A stretch of 64,000 bases of DNA from Staphylococcus americanisciuri (GTDB lineage: Bacteria; Bacillota; Bacilli; Staphylococcales; Staphylococcaceae): positions 1 through 64,000 of the forward strand of contig NZ_JANUXY010000010.1 of assembly GCF_024814435.1 (NCBI RefSeq), written 5' to 3'. Positions within the stretch are counted from its first letter, which is position 1. Every line of letters starts with the position of its first letter. Positions 29,869 to 39,253 of this stretch are shown here, piece by piece. The notes beneath the pieces were generated by a model. The model was not told the DNA's origin. It saw only the letters and a list, made by a program, of their open reading frames with translations, and ran no database searches. The translations under genes were made by a program, and so were the position numbers.

Positions 29869-30103
29869 CTAATAACATATTGCTTTATATTTAAGATCCG
29901 TCGCACTAGCTTGTAGACTTCTACGGATAAATTTAGAAATGACTTTATCTTGCATATATCACTCAAATAAATCCATTAATTTGTCATAGTTCAATGTAAC
30001 GAAATGCTGTTTTAAATCATAGCTAACTGTGACGAATGATCACCTTCATAAATTCTCGCCTTTTTAAAGATTTACTGCTCCCCCAAAACAGAATATTAAC
30101 TTT
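29869..30103 (-). pseudogene. Decayed gene fragment downstream of cidB
   Basis: Read leftward from 30103, a protein-like frame runs KVNILFWGSSKSLKKAR and IYEGDHSSQLAMI, then stops. A one-frame shift continues YDLKQHFVTLNYDKLMDLFE, meets an internal TGA, and runs another 26 codons (QDKVISKFIRRSLQA) to TAG at 29869. One frameshift plus one stop in otherwise coding-like sequence indicates a pseudogene. I do not recognise the parent. It does not obviously match CidC. Confidence 0.45.
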
Positions 30104-30111
30104 TTAGAGGT

Positions 30112-30153
30112 ATAAAAAAACGCCACAGCACCTTGGGGGAATGCCATGACGTA
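30112..30153 (-). terminator. Terminator after cidB
   Basis: On the minus strand, ACGTCA and TGGCGT pair with inner GCA/TGC and are followed by seven Ts, 12 bases after the cidB stop. Confidence 0.7.
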
Positions 30154-30164
30154 AATGAATAGAA

Positions 30165-30851
30165 TTAATAAAATAGCATTAATAATACAGGAAGCATAAT
30201 GGAGCTCAGTACGGCTGACAATATCATGCCGATAGAACTAAATGCGCCAGACTCTATATCCATCTCTAGGGCTCGGGCAGTCCCAAAAGCATGAGAGGCA
30301 TTACCAAATGTCATACCACGTGCAATAGCAGACTCGAAATGCGTCATACGGATGAGTAGGGCACCCAACATACTTCCTAGTAAGCCAGTTGCGATGATAA
30401 ACATAATCGTCATTGTGTCTTCACCGCCGAGTTGATGTGACACTTGAATACCCACCGCAGCAGTTATTGAACGCGGCAGTAATGTCACAATTTCTTCACG
30501 GTGATAACCGAGCAGTTTGAGAGAGAAAAAAATTAGGGAAAAGTTCAATATAACTGCCGTTACCACACTCATAAAAATAATCTTAAAGTTTTTCACAATC
30601 TTGTGTCTGTTTACATACAGGGGATATGCCAGACACACTACAGTAGAGCTCAGCAAATGATTAATCCATTTACCGCCAACCATGTAGGTATGATAGTCTA
30701 TATGGAACAGAAGGAGTATTGCTATCACACCAAGAGATGCTACCAATGCGGGGTTCAGTATTGGTGTTTTGAACTTGTCATAGAGTTTTTTCGCAACGAT
30801 ATACATTATAATTGTGAGCGCAATCATTGTAATCGTCTGTAGCGTTGTCAT
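30165..30851 (-). CDS. cidB: CidB/LrgB-family membrane protein
   Basis: The protein has 228 residues and is strongly hydrophobic. The LrgB motif is clear: [15 protein letters not shown] and [16 protein letters not shown]. The family works with CidA/LrgA; in S. aureus it affects autolysis and by-product (pyruvate/acetate) transport. Its ATG overlaps the cidA stop. In S. aureus cidC (pyruvate oxidase) follows; here a terminator follows instead. Confidence 0.87.
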   Translation of the reverse strand: MTTLQTITMIALTIIMYIVAKKLYDKFKTPILNPALVASLGVIAILLLFHIDYHTYMVGGKWINHLLSSTVVCLAYPLYVNRHKIVKNFKIIFMSVVTAVILNFSLIFFSLKLLGYHREEIVTLLPRSITAAVGIQVSHQLGGEDTMTIMFIIATGLLGSMLGALLIRMTHFESAIARGMTFGNASHAFGTARALEMDIESGAFSSIGMILSAVLSSIMLPVLLMLFY

Positions 30852-31243
30852 ATATGTCGGTTAGATCCTTCTTTAGAGAATACTTTACCCATTGTCATTT
30901 TTTCAGCCACTATTCCTGAAGTCAATGCAACGAGCAATGTTCCGATAACAACTAATGCGAAAAAGACTACAAAGTTCATATCAATCTCAGTGATAACATC
31001 CATCACACCTATCACAGATGGAACGAAGAAAAACACCATTGTCGCGAGTAGGAAACTTGCACCATCTTTCACCCATGTAACACGAACAATTTTGAGTTGC
31101 AGTAAAGTATAGAACAATACCAACCCTACAATGCTTCCTGCTAAAGGGATATGGAAAAATGTTTGAAGCCAACTACCTAGACGTGTGATACCGTAAATCA
31201 GGGAAATTTGCCATATCACATTCAAGTACTTCATTACTGTCAT
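30848..31243 (-). CDS. cidA: CidA/LrgA holin-like protein
   Basis: The protein has 131 residues with four membrane segments. It aligns by memory with S. aureus CidA (also 131 residues): [36 protein letters not shown] and [12 protein letters not shown] 31243 follows GAGGTG, so the longer frame to 31318 is not used. It is preceded by cidR and overlaps cidB by 4 bases. Confidence 0.9.
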   Translation of the reverse strand: MTVMKYLNVIWQISLIYGITRLGSWLQTFFHIPLAGSIVGLVLFYTLLQLKIVRVTWVKDGASFLLATMVFFFVPSVIGVMDVITEIDMNFVVFFALVVIGTLLVALTSGIVAEKMTMGKVFSKEGSNRHI

Positions 31244-31336
31244 CCTACTCACCTCTCTTCGTTTCGATAAACCCATTATAGTCTCTATTGACCTATTATA
31301 AAAATACAGGTTTTTCATAGAACCTATTACTTTTAG

Positions 31337-32251
31337 TTATAGGTCATCTGTATAAGGTACCTCAGTTAATGGGAGGTGAATATTAACATAATCTAAAAAG
31401 GTTTCTGCTGCATGATTGAGCGGTGTATCCTTCTTCCAGATAACACCCATTTCCCAGTGCAACATCTCATCTTGAAGCTGAATCACACGTATATCATCGT
31501 TTTGGCGAATAATACGCCCAATCGTTTCTGGCAAAATGCTAATGCCCATTTTTGCTGTTAACAAATGCTCAATAAAATGCCATTGTGAAATGCGTGACAC
31601 AATATTCGGTACAAAACCTGCTTTCCTTGATGCTTCTACAATACGGTCATTCAAATAGAAATCTTCATTGAACAAAATAAAATCTTCATCTTGTAGTTCT
31701 AATAACGAAACCGTCTCCTTATGTGCTAAACGGTGCGAGCGATGCATCACAACTTCAAAACGCTCTCCATATAGCGGAAATGCATCAAATCTTGCACTAT
31801 CCACCGGCAAGGATGTCACTCCCAAATTAATCTCACCGCTATCAATCTGCGCTTCTATCGTCTTACCACCGTTCTCTACCAGACTAAAGGTGACATTGGG
31901 ATATTGTTGATGAAACAACCCCAGTACTTCTGTAAAACGTGCCATGTCCATAATAGCGGACAAACCGATTGTGATGTGCCCCGTCTCAACATTTACGATA
32001 CTTTGGATTTCATTAGGTAAATTTTTGTATAACAATAAAATCTCGGCTGCTTTATCATAAAAAACTCGCCCAACATCTGTTAAGCTCAATTGTCGTTTGG
32101 TACGATCAAATAACGGTTCCCCTAACTCCGCTTCCAGTTCTTTGATGGCTTTACTAATCGTCGGCTGTGCAATATATAATGTCTCGGCTGCTCGTGTCAT
32201 TCCACCTTCTTTAACAACTTCAACAAAATACGTCATTTGTTTGATATCCAT
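31337..32251 (-). CDS. cidR: LysR-family regulator CidR
   Basis: The protein has 304 residues. The N-terminal winged HTH is typical of LysR (MTRAAETLYIAQPTISKAIKELE), and the LysR substrate-binding domain follows. Its position immediately before cidA on the same strand matches S. aureus cidR, which activates cidABC in response to acetate/pyruvate metabolism. ATG 32251 lies 8 bases after GAGG; the GTG at 32260 is less likely. Confidence 0.85.
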   Translation of the reverse strand: MDIKQMTYFVEVVKEGGMTRAAETLYIAQPTISKAIKELEAELGEPLFDRTKRQLSLTDVGRVFYDKAAEILLLYKNLPNEIQSIVNVETGHITIGLSAIMDMARFTEVLGLFHQQYPNVTFSLVENGGKTIEAQIDSGEINLGVTSLPVDSARFDAFPLYGERFEVVMHRSHRLAHKETVSLLELQDEDFILFNEDFYLNDRIVEASRKAGFVPNIVSRISQWHFIEHLLTAKMGISILPETIGRIIRQNDDIRVIQLQDEMLHWEMGVIWKKDTPLNHAAETFLDYVNIHLPLTEVPYTDDL

Positions 32252-32399
32252 ATGATCCACCTCACTTGAGACTATTGTACATCAAAATATTCTATAAAAA
32301 GGTACCAAATACATGACTTTTTCACATAGTAAGTTTTTAAACTAGCACGCATCTATAATAAACAATCAAGCGAAGAGATACATATTTAGTTGATTGTCA

Positions 32400-32672
32400 C
32401 GATATGATATTGCAAAAGCAGTGATTAATCTTGATGAGGTCGCTTCTACCCTACCATTCTGAAAATGTTTCAACCATGATTCACAATAGTTTGAAGCCTT
32501 TAAAGAAAGTATGTCATTGAACTCCAAAATACTACAACATGTAGCGTATTAGCAACTTGCAAATATTGTAGTAATAACTAAAGAAGATATTATTATATGT
32601 CGCAAAAGACACAACCTGTAACATGTCGCTATCTTACGTGACCGTTTAGAAAACGATATGATAAAAGCGTAG
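32400..32672 (+). pseudogene. Possible decayed coding region
   Basis: The gap 32252-32906 has no intact gene. On the plus strand, short coding-like patches occur in changing frames: DIAKAVINLDEVASTLPF (stop at 32462), QLANIVVITKEDIIICRKR and HVAILRDRLENDMIKA (stop at 32672). They lie in one direction and have protein-like codon use, but stops interrupt them. No family is recognised. The rest of the gap (32673-32906) shows nothing clear. Confidence 0.25.
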
Positions 32673-32906
32673 TATCAGTACTTCTATTACGAAGCCTTTA
32701 CTACGCTTAGTTTATATATGATGAACAATAATAGTTATAAAAACGAAACACAATGAATTTGTGTACTGAGAAACTGACTGTCAGTATTCGAGAAGCAGCG
32801 CCTTGGGCAAAACTCCGTAATTCAATAAAACATCAAAGTTATTTTACACATCACTCTGACTTCACGCATATCCTAAACAGTCCTCTCACAACTTCGGGTA
32901 ATATAG

Positions 32907-33329
32907 TTATTTAACGATAAGCACTGGAATATTAACACGTTTCGCAATTTTATGTGTAACGTGTCCTAACACATGCTTAATATCCATTTCAGAACGTTTA
33001 TTACTCATAACAACCACATCATAGCCGCCTTCTTCAATTTCAGCGACAATTTCTTTTGTTGCTGAGCCAGCTTTAAACTTCACTTCATACGATAAGTTCA
33101 ACTCATCTAACTTATCTAAGAATGGTTGAAGCTCTTCTTCCTTCTCTTTCACAACATCATCGAAATGTTTACCTTGATAACGCACATAATTCGCAAGTTC
33201 TGTTTCAGAAACAACATTGAAAACTACAATGCTGCTCGTGTCATCTGCTTTTGATAGCTTCACGAGTTGTTCAGGTACATTGTTAAAACTGTTGCCAAAG
33301 TCATATGGTACAAGAATTTTATTATACAT
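32907..33329 (-). CDS. Universal stress protein (UspA family)
   Basis: The protein has 140 residues. It opens with the Usp strand (YNKILVPYDFGNSF) and has ADDTSSIVVFNVV, VVMSNKR and the C-terminal HVTHKIAKRVNIPVLIVK. The usual ATP-binding G-2x-G-9x-G appears reduced, so nucleotide binding is uncertain. ATG 33329 follows GGAGG. It is a single gene. The role is probably stress or energy-state signalling, by family. Confidence 0.85.
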   Translation of the reverse strand: MYNKILVPYDFGNSFNNVPEQLVKLSKADDTSSIVVFNVVSETELANYVRYQGKHFDDVVKEKEEELQPFLDKLDELNLSYEVKFKAGSATKEIVAEIEEGGYDVVVMSNKRSEMDIKHVLGHVTHKIAKRVNIPVLIVK

Positions 33330-33574
33330 AGCAATGCCTCCTCAGTTGTTACGTGCTCTATAATCATAGCGCTAACTATTGAATCTTGTTGCTTATCTAT
33401 GTCACCTTTATTTTACCATTTTTAAAACGCTTCCACAAATTTATCAATTCTCTTAACATTTTCACCCTTTCACAATATCAACTATCTAATAATCAAAAAG
33501 TTGTTTATAATAATAACTATAATATGTTTTAATTTTATCTTTTTACAAATTCAATTAACAAAGGTGTGTATACA

Positions 33575-34819
33575 TTGCAATTTACAGAACTGACGGAACA
33601 GGAGTATCGTAACTTCATCAAACAACATTTTAGGCAATTTTCGCAATCTATTGAACATTATCGTTATCGCCACAAACACGGTAAAACTGTTTATTTACTT
33701 GGGGTAAAAGACCACTCAGGCGAAGTTATCGCAGCTGGTTTATTTACTGCTGCACCAATTATGCGCTTTTTCAATTATGTATATAGCCATAGAGGACCTG
33801 TAATGGATTACAATAACGCCACATTAGTGAAATACTTTTTCGAATCGTTAACGCGTTATCTTCGCTGGAGACGTTGCATTTTTGCCTTAATCGATCCTTA
33901 TATTCCCCTAAATGAACGCGATCATAATGGGCATATTATCGTACAACATGATCAACAATCATTGTTATCACAGCTAACAAAACTTGGTTACCAATACCAA
34001 GGGTTAACAACTGGATACAGTGACCTAAGTCAAGGGCGTTGGCTATCTGTCTTGCCTCTGAAAGGTAAAACAGAACAAGATTTATTGAAGGCAATGGACT
34101 ATAATACTGCTCGTAGTATCAAGAAGTCTCGTGATATGGGGGTTCAAGTTCGTGACCTTACTCGTGATGAGTTAGCTACGTTCCATGCACTATATAAAAT
34201 GGCCGAAGAAAAACATGGCTTCTCCACTTTTAGTCCAGACTATATCGAACAATTTTTAGATATGTATCCGACAAAAAGTATGATGAAGTTGGCATATCTC
34301 GACTTAGATGAACATATGGCAAACTTACAAATAGAACTTAAACAAGCTGAACACCGACGTACTACATTACAACAAGCTGTAGATGAAGCACCAAAATCCA
34401 AAAAGCGCCGCAATGTATTGAAAGAACAAGAAATTATTTGTGAAAGTCTTAAAAAACGTTATTCAGAAGCTCAAGCGCTCCAAGCAGAACATGGCAACAT
34501 ACTTCATTTGGCAGGGGCTATCTTTGTGGAGAATGAACATGAGCTCGTCTACATGTACAGTGGATCTAATCCTGCTTTCAACAGATATATGGGGAACTAC
34601 ACTTTGCAATGGGAAATGATTCGCTATGCCCTAGAACAAGGACATACCCGTTATAACTTTTACGGTGTGACAGGTGTCTTCTCACGTGATGCTGAAGATT
34701 ACGGCGTTCTCGATTTCAAAAAAGGATTCGGTGGTTATATTGAAGAACTTGTAGGTGACTTCATCAAGCCTATCCACCCACTTCTTTATCGTTTATACAA
34801 CATAAAACACCGTCGATAA
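33575..34819 (+). CDS. FemA-family (FmhA/FmhC-like) peptidoglycan bridge aminoacyltransferase
   Basis: The protein has 414 residues. It aligns by memory with FemA along its length: an opening QFTELTEQEY, VIAAGLFTAAPIM, YSHRGPVMDY, a coiled-coil arm of about 60 residues (EHMANLQIELKQAEHRR), and YNFYGVTGVFSRDAEDYGV followed by FKKGFGG. Fem enzymes transfer Gly or Ser from tRNA to the lipid II side chain; paralogues alter bridge composition or give endopeptidase immunity. It stands alone rather than next to femB. TTG 33575 has AAAGGTG 8 bases upstream and matches the FemA N-terminus. Confidence 0.87.
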   Translation: MQFTELTEQEYRNFIKQHFRQFSQSIEHYRYRHKHGKTVYLLGVKDHSGEVIAAGLFTAAPIMRFFNYVYSHRGPVMDYNNATLVKYFFESLTRYLRWRRCIFALIDPYIPLNERDHNGHIIVQHDQQSLLSQLTKLGYQYQGLTTGYSDLSQGRWLSVLPLKGKTEQDLLKAMDYNTARSIKKSRDMGVQVRDLTRDELATFHALYKMAEEKHGFSTFSPDYIEQFLDMYPTKSMMKLAYLDLDEHMANLQIELKQAEHRRTTLQQAVDEAPKSKKRRNVLKEQEIICESLKKRYSEAQALQAEHGNILHLAGAIFVENEHELVYMYSGSNPAFNRYMGNYTLQWEMIRYALEQGHTRYNFYGVTGVFSRDAEDYGVLDFKKGFGGYIEELVGDFIKPIHPLLYRLYNIKHRR

Positions 34820-35136
34820 TTTAAAAATGTAGCTGAGAAAACGCTATTAAAAATAAGATAAAGGTATGTACATAATCGAAGTAAAAAGTGCTTTCTTAAG
34901 CCTTTTTCACGCTTAATACTAGTAGTCAAAAAGCAGGCGTTTCAGCATAACTTGGGCTTATTGATAAATACTTCATAGTAGTACGCCTGCAGGGATAATG
35001 AGATATGTTACAAGATGAAAATGTCATCATGTATCAATCAGCTACTGCCTAGGTTTAAATCAATTTTGTGCAGTGCTCGAATTCTACTCAAACCCTAAGC
35101 ACGCCTTTCACAATCTTATCTCAGCCTAGCTAGGGT
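34820..35136. other. Intergenic region with a long-loop inverted repeat
   Basis: No gene is seen. GCAGGCGT (34933-34940) and ACGCCTGC (34983-34990) form a perfect 8-bp stem with a 42-base loop. It could be a weak terminator for the FemA-family gene or a decayed repeat. Confidence 0.4.
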
Positions 35137-35179
35137 GGCATAACGGAACCTTTTTAGAAAAACGAGATTCCGTTATCCC
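35137..35179. repeat. Long palindrome, copy A of a dispersed family (terminator-like)
   Basis: GGCATAACGGAA and TTCCGTTATCCC form the stem; the loop contains TTTTTAGAAAAA. It sits 30 bases after the CDF gene stop. Minus-strand sequence aligns closely with the element at 41146 and, less closely, with 51759. Confidence 0.75.
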
Positions 35180-35208
35180 ATTCCCAATCATACTTTCATT
35201 TTATATGC

Positions 35209-36153
35209 TTATTGAGATGCTCGAACATGTTCAAAATATTGTGCATCCAGATGGTTCACATCAAGGTGCTCAATTTGCAATGTGGTGTGTGACAAGTGAT
35301 ACTGTTCCTTAAGCAATCGCTCCAGCTTATTTATTGTCCGATAAGCATCTTCGCTAGAACGACTGTCTAATACAATATGCGCACTCATTGAATGATGGTC
35401 AGTTGTAATAGACCATAGATGAAACTCATGCACATCTAAGACACCCTCAACAGAAGTCATCGCATTTATAATTTCATCAATATCCAATCCTTCAGGTACA
35501 GCTTCCATAAGTATGTGCCATGTATTACGCATAATTTTATAACCTCCGCGCAAAATCACAAGCGCAATGATCATACTTAAGATTGGATCTATTAATTGTA
35601 TGCCCGTCAAATGAATTAAAACTACTGCTACAATCACACCCACTGAATTCAATAAATCTCCCATAAAATGCCATAACGCACTTTGGATATTAATGTTGTT
35701 TTCCGCTTTAAGTGAGCGTACGAGAATTATCGTCAGAACGATATTCACGAGAAGCCCAATCGTTGCTATACCAAACATCAAAGTACTATCAATAGATTTC
35801 GGATAGATTATACGGAGAATCGCTTCATAAAAAATCCACAATGAGATAAGTACCAGTGCTAAACCATTCAAAAATGCCGCCAATATTTCAAGTCGCAAAA
35901 AGCCAAATGTATATCGTGAGGTCGGTGGACGACTTGCGAAATAGATAGCAACCATGGATAATCCAAGTGCAGCGACATCACTCAACATATGAAATGAATC
36001 GGATAATAACGCTAAAGAATTCGAAATAAGTCCTCCGACAAACTCCACAATTGTAAATAATAGTGTAATGATTAGTGAGAGCCACAATGTTGACTTAGAA
36101 TGTTTCTGTTGTTTGCGATGCTCTACGTGATGAAAATATTGATGTCTTACCAT
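35209..36153 (-). CDS. Cation diffusion facilitator metal exporter (CzcD/ZitB-like)
   Basis: The protein has 314 residues. A His-rich N-terminus (HQYFHHVEHRKQQKH) precedes six membrane segments. The Zn site reads DSFHMLSD in TM2 and HFMGDLLNS in TM5. The cytoplasmic tail has the ferredoxin-like fold with HEFHLWSITTDHHSMSAH. Such proteins export Zn/Cd/Co by proton antiport. No CzrA-type repressor adjoins it. ATG 36153 follows GGAGAGGG. The gene ends before palindrome A. Confidence 0.88.
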   Translation of the reverse strand: MVRHQYFHHVEHRKQQKHSKSTLWLSLIITLLFTIVEFVGGLISNSLALLSDSFHMLSDVAALGLSMVAIYFASRPPTSRYTFGFLRLEILAAFLNGLALVLISLWIFYEAILRIIYPKSIDSTLMFGIATIGLLVNIVLTIILVRSLKAENNINIQSALWHFMGDLLNSVGVIVAVVLIHLTGIQLIDPILSMIIALVILRGGYKIMRNTWHILMEAVPEGLDIDEIINAMTSVEGVLDVHEFHLWSITTDHHSMSAHIVLDSRSSEDAYRTINKLERLLKEQYHLSHTTLQIEHLDVNHLDAQYFEHVRASQ

Positions 36154-36248
36154 AATACCCTCTCCTTCTATTCTTTCTCACTATACTACAATCTATACTG
36201 CACAAAGCGAGTTATTACTCGTACAATTATGTGTCAAAAATAATTTGA

Positions 36249-36277
36249 GAGAGTAAACTGATTTTCAGTCCACTCTC
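36249..36277 (-). terminator. Terminator after the YknXYZ-type operon
   Basis: GAGAGTAAACTGA and TCAGTCCACTCTC pair (11 of 13) with a 3-base loop, about 60 bases after the last stop. Confidence 0.65.
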
Positions 36278-36340
36278 CCATAGATTCATGCAAGCTATTC
36301 ATTTACGTATTGATATAGCAAACATTATCTAACATTCACT

Positions 36341-37516
36341 TTATTTAATAATATCAATAAGTTCTTTCTTAGATGCTGAACGTGCTGGAATCCAACCGAA
36401 TACGACACCAATGAATGTAGAAACCCCCACTGCAAGTATAATAGAACCAAGGCTCACAGCACTCTTAATATATTCTGGTGTCAATGCATCGACAAGTGAC
36501 GCGATTAAAATACCGAGAATCAAACCGATAATACCACCGATCAAACAGAGTATGACACTCTCAATTAAGAATTGAAACTCAATATGGCGACTCTTCGCAC
36601 CAAAAGCACGACGAATCGCAATTTCTTCGGTACGCTCTGCCACAGAAATATACATCACATTCATAACACCGATACCCGCAATGAAAAGTGAGATACCTGC
36701 CACAGCAGCAACGAAATACGTAATCGAGTCAAAGATTTTGCCGACACTCTTCATCATTTCCTCTAAGTCTGTGTATTGATATTCACCAAACCCCGATGCA
36801 GAACCACTGCGATTCAACTTATCTGCAACGTCATTCGCGATGGTCTTCTTATTTTCTTTCTCATCAAACAAGATTTCGAGCTGTGGAGAGCCAGACTTAA
36901 GATTCGGCAAGTAATGTTTTACCGTTCTTGTCGGGATGTTCACTATATTTTGAATTTGTGCATGATTTGATATCCCTACAACTTCAAAACCCATCCCATC
37001 GATATAAATCGTCTTGCCTATTGCATCTCCTTTAAAAAGTTCATCTGCCACTGATGATGAAATCGTCGCTACCCGACTTTCCATCATATTATCGTCTTCT
37101 GTAAAGCCCGATCCTTTCTCTGGACTTTCTACCGCTTTCTTTTTCACAACAGAAATATTCGCTTCTTTTTTCTCTGTACTTGCTTTAGAAGAAAGACCGA
37201 ATGTATCATCTTCTTTGATGCGTGCATCCTTTACGCCTTTAACTTGGCGCGCAAGGTCAATATCTGCATCTGTAAATGGATTTCTGTTCGTCGCATTAAA
37301 ATCTTGAGGCAAATAATCAATAAGTGCTGCCCCTTTTGAAGCACCAGCATTACTGAATTCTTTATTAGCTGACTGCTTGAAACCATTACCTAACGACATA
37401 ATCGTAATAACAGCTGCTATACCAATAATAATCCCAATCATTGTAAAAATATTACGCCGTTTGTTCTTCATAATAGATAAAAGTGAGACATGAATGATAT
37501 TCGCCAAACTATTCAT
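36341..37516 (-). CDS. MacB-type ABC permease (YknZ-like)
   Basis: The protein has 391 residues. One N-terminal TM (KNKRRNIFTMIGIIIGIAAV), an extracellular MacB_PCD domain (about 45-260) and three C-terminal TMs of the FtsX fold (MNVMYISVAERTEEIAIRRA) are visible. It is the last gene of a three-gene operon and overlaps the ATPase gene by 8 bases. MacB-type systems export peptides, toxins or antimicrobials rather than pumping through the membrane core. Confidence 0.87.
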   Translation of the reverse strand: MNSLANIIHVSLLSIMKNKRRNIFTMIGIIIGIAAVITIMSLGNGFKQSANKEFSNAGASKGAALIDYLPQDFNATNRNPFTDADIDLARQVKGVKDARIKEDDTFGLSSKASTEKKEANISVVKKKAVESPEKGSGFTEDDNMMESRVATISSSVADELFKGDAIGKTIYIDGMGFEVVGISNHAQIQNIVNIPTRTVKHYLPNLKSGSPQLEILFDEKENKKTIANDVADKLNRSGSASGFGEYQYTDLEEMMKSVGKIFDSITYFVAAVAGISLFIAGIGVMNVMYISVAERTEEIAIRRAFGAKSRHIEFQFLIESVILCLIGGIIGLILGILIASLVDALTPEYIKSAVSLGSIILAVGVSTFIGVVFGWIPARSASKKELIDIIK

Positions 37517-38195
37517 GTTGATTCACCTCTTCTCGTTGAATACGACCGTCTAAAATATGAATGACACGATCTGCTTGTGCGGCTACTTTTGGATCATGCG
37601 TTACGACGATCATTGTTGTATGGCTTTCCTTGTTCAGCTGTAAAAACAATTCCATAATATCTTGAGATGTTTTGGAATCCAAGGCACCTGTTGGCTCATC
37701 GGCAATAATAAACTTAGGTTTGTTAACAATCGCCCGTGCAATCGCTACACGTTGTTGCTGACCACCAGATAACTTGTTCGGCACAAGGTTCTCCTTGTCG
37801 TACAGCCCTACTCGATGCAAAATATCGATAACACGCTGTTTACGTTCACGTGCACCCAATCCCGCATACAACAATGGAATACTAACATTTTCTAAAATCG
37901 TATTGTTCTGTATTAGCTTAAAGTTCTGAAATACGAATCCTACCGTTTCATTACGAATTTCAGCAAGCGCATTATCCGATTTTGTTTTGTAGTTAGCTCC
38001 GCCGAATAAATAATCACCATCATAACCTCTGTCGATAAAACCTAGAATATTAATCAATGTACTTTTACCTGAACCAGAAGGCCCCATGATGGCAACAAAT
38101 TCACCCGCTTCAATGCGTAAATTAATATCTTTCAAAATATGATTCGTTTCGTTACCGTTCTTAAAGTGACGATTGATATCTACAAGTTCTATCAT
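37509..38195 (-). CDS. ABC exporter ATPase (YknY/LolD-like)
   Basis: The protein has 228 residues. Walker A GPSGSGKST, Q-loop VFQNFKL, signature LSGGQQQRVAIARA, Walker B FIIADEPTGALD and VTHD are all intact. GALD after Walker B is typical of the MacB/LolD group. It overlaps both neighbours, so the operon is tightly coupled. Confidence 0.9.
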   Translation of the reverse strand: MIELVDINRHFKNGNETNHILKDINLRIEAGEFVAIMGPSGSGKSTLINILGFIDRGYDGDYLFGGANYKTKSDNALAEIRNETVGFVFQNFKLIQNNTILENVSIPLLYAGLGARERKQRVIDILHRVGLYDKENLVPNKLSGGQQQRVAIARAIVNKPKFIIADEPTGALDSKTSQDIMELFLQLNKESHTTMIVVTHDPKVAAQADRVIHILDGRIQREEVNQHE

Positions 38196-39253
38196 TCAGA
38201 CACCTCAACTTTTTTGCCATCTTGCACTTTGCTATCAGGATTTTTGATGAGCTTGTCACCTTTCTTCACACCTTTTTTAACAATCAGTGTGCCATTTTCT
38301 TCATCATACTCTACTTTTGTTTTATGTGCTTTACCTTGTTTGTCTACCACATATACGTAATTATCTTTAGTCAAAACTTCTTTAGGTAGCTTCAACGTAT
38401 CTTGTGGAATAGCCGCCTCTACTGAATAACCATTGCGTACTTTAAAGTCTAAATCTCCCACTATCACTTCATATTTCGATGTTTCATTGCTGTTACCGCC
38501 AGATGGGTTGTTTTGAATTGGATTATTCGTCGTTAATGACGTGCCATTTTCTTCGCCTTCTCCGCTGCTTGCTTGTGCGCTTACACCTGCAGCGCTCGCT
38601 TGTGCTGCACTACCTTCTTGCTTATAGCTTGTTGGCAACTGGCTAATCTTAATAATCTTCCCTGTTCCTTTTTTGCCTGTACTATTCACTTGAATGTTGA
38701 CCTTGTCGCCTACTTTAATTTTGTCCAAGTCATATTCAGAAACTGTTGTTTGAATTTCAGGTTCGTCTGAAATTAATTGTAAGATTGCTTCACCCTCGCC
38801 TACATTTTTGATGTTTTGTAGCGATACTGTCCCAGGGAATGTTGCATAAATACTGTTGTTCACTTGACCATCATAGCGATTCAATTGTTGCCATGCTTTA
38901 TTAATTGCATTTTGATCGCCATCCGCTTCTGCTTGATTCACTTGATTAACGAGCGATTGACGCTGTGTCCAATCAATCGCATAATTAATTAACGGTGTGC
39001 CTTGTTGAACATACTGACCATCCTCAACTTGAACACTTACAAAATCCCCAAGCTGTGAATTATTTTGATATGTTTTTATTGTATTTGGAGAGACTTTCCC
39101 TGTTATACGAATTGGATTATCTGCTTTCACTTGATATGTATTATAACCATCCTTCTCTGTTTTACCATCACCAAATACTTTGACTGCCAGAGCAATGCCT
39201 AATAACAGGACAAAACCAACAATCGATAAAATAATAAGCGTACGCTTTTTCAA
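38192..39253 (-). CDS. Membrane-fusion (HlyD/YknX-like) adaptor protein
   Basis: The protein has 353 residues. It has an N-terminal membrane anchor (about 5-27), a lipoyl-like domain (GDFVSVQVEDGQYVQQGTPL), a short helical segment and a beta-barrel (VGDKVNIQVNSTGKKGTG). A Ser/Ala/Gly/Asn-rich insertion near 215-260 is unusual. It is the adaptor of the YknXYZ-type exporter, which in Bacillus protects against SdpC toxin; the role here is unknown. The start is TTG 39253, 8 bases after AGGAGG. Confidence 0.85.
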   Translation of the reverse strand: MKKRTLIILSIVGFVLLLGIALAVKVFGDGKTEKDGYNTYQVKADNPIRITGKVSPNTIKTYQNNSQLGDFVSVQVEDGQYVQQGTPLINYAIDWTQRQSLVNQVNQAEADGDQNAINKAWQQLNRYDGQVNNSIYATFPGTVSLQNIKNVGEGEAILQLISDEPEIQTTVSEYDLDKIKVGDKVNIQVNSTGKKGTGKIIKISQLPTSYKQEGSAAQASAAGVSAQASSGEGEENGTSLTTNNPIQNNPSGGNSNETSKYEVIVGDLDFKVRNGYSVEAAIPQDTLKLPKEVLTKDNYVYVVDKQGKAHKTKVEYDEENGTLIVKKGVKKGDKLIKNPDSKVQDGKKVEVSE

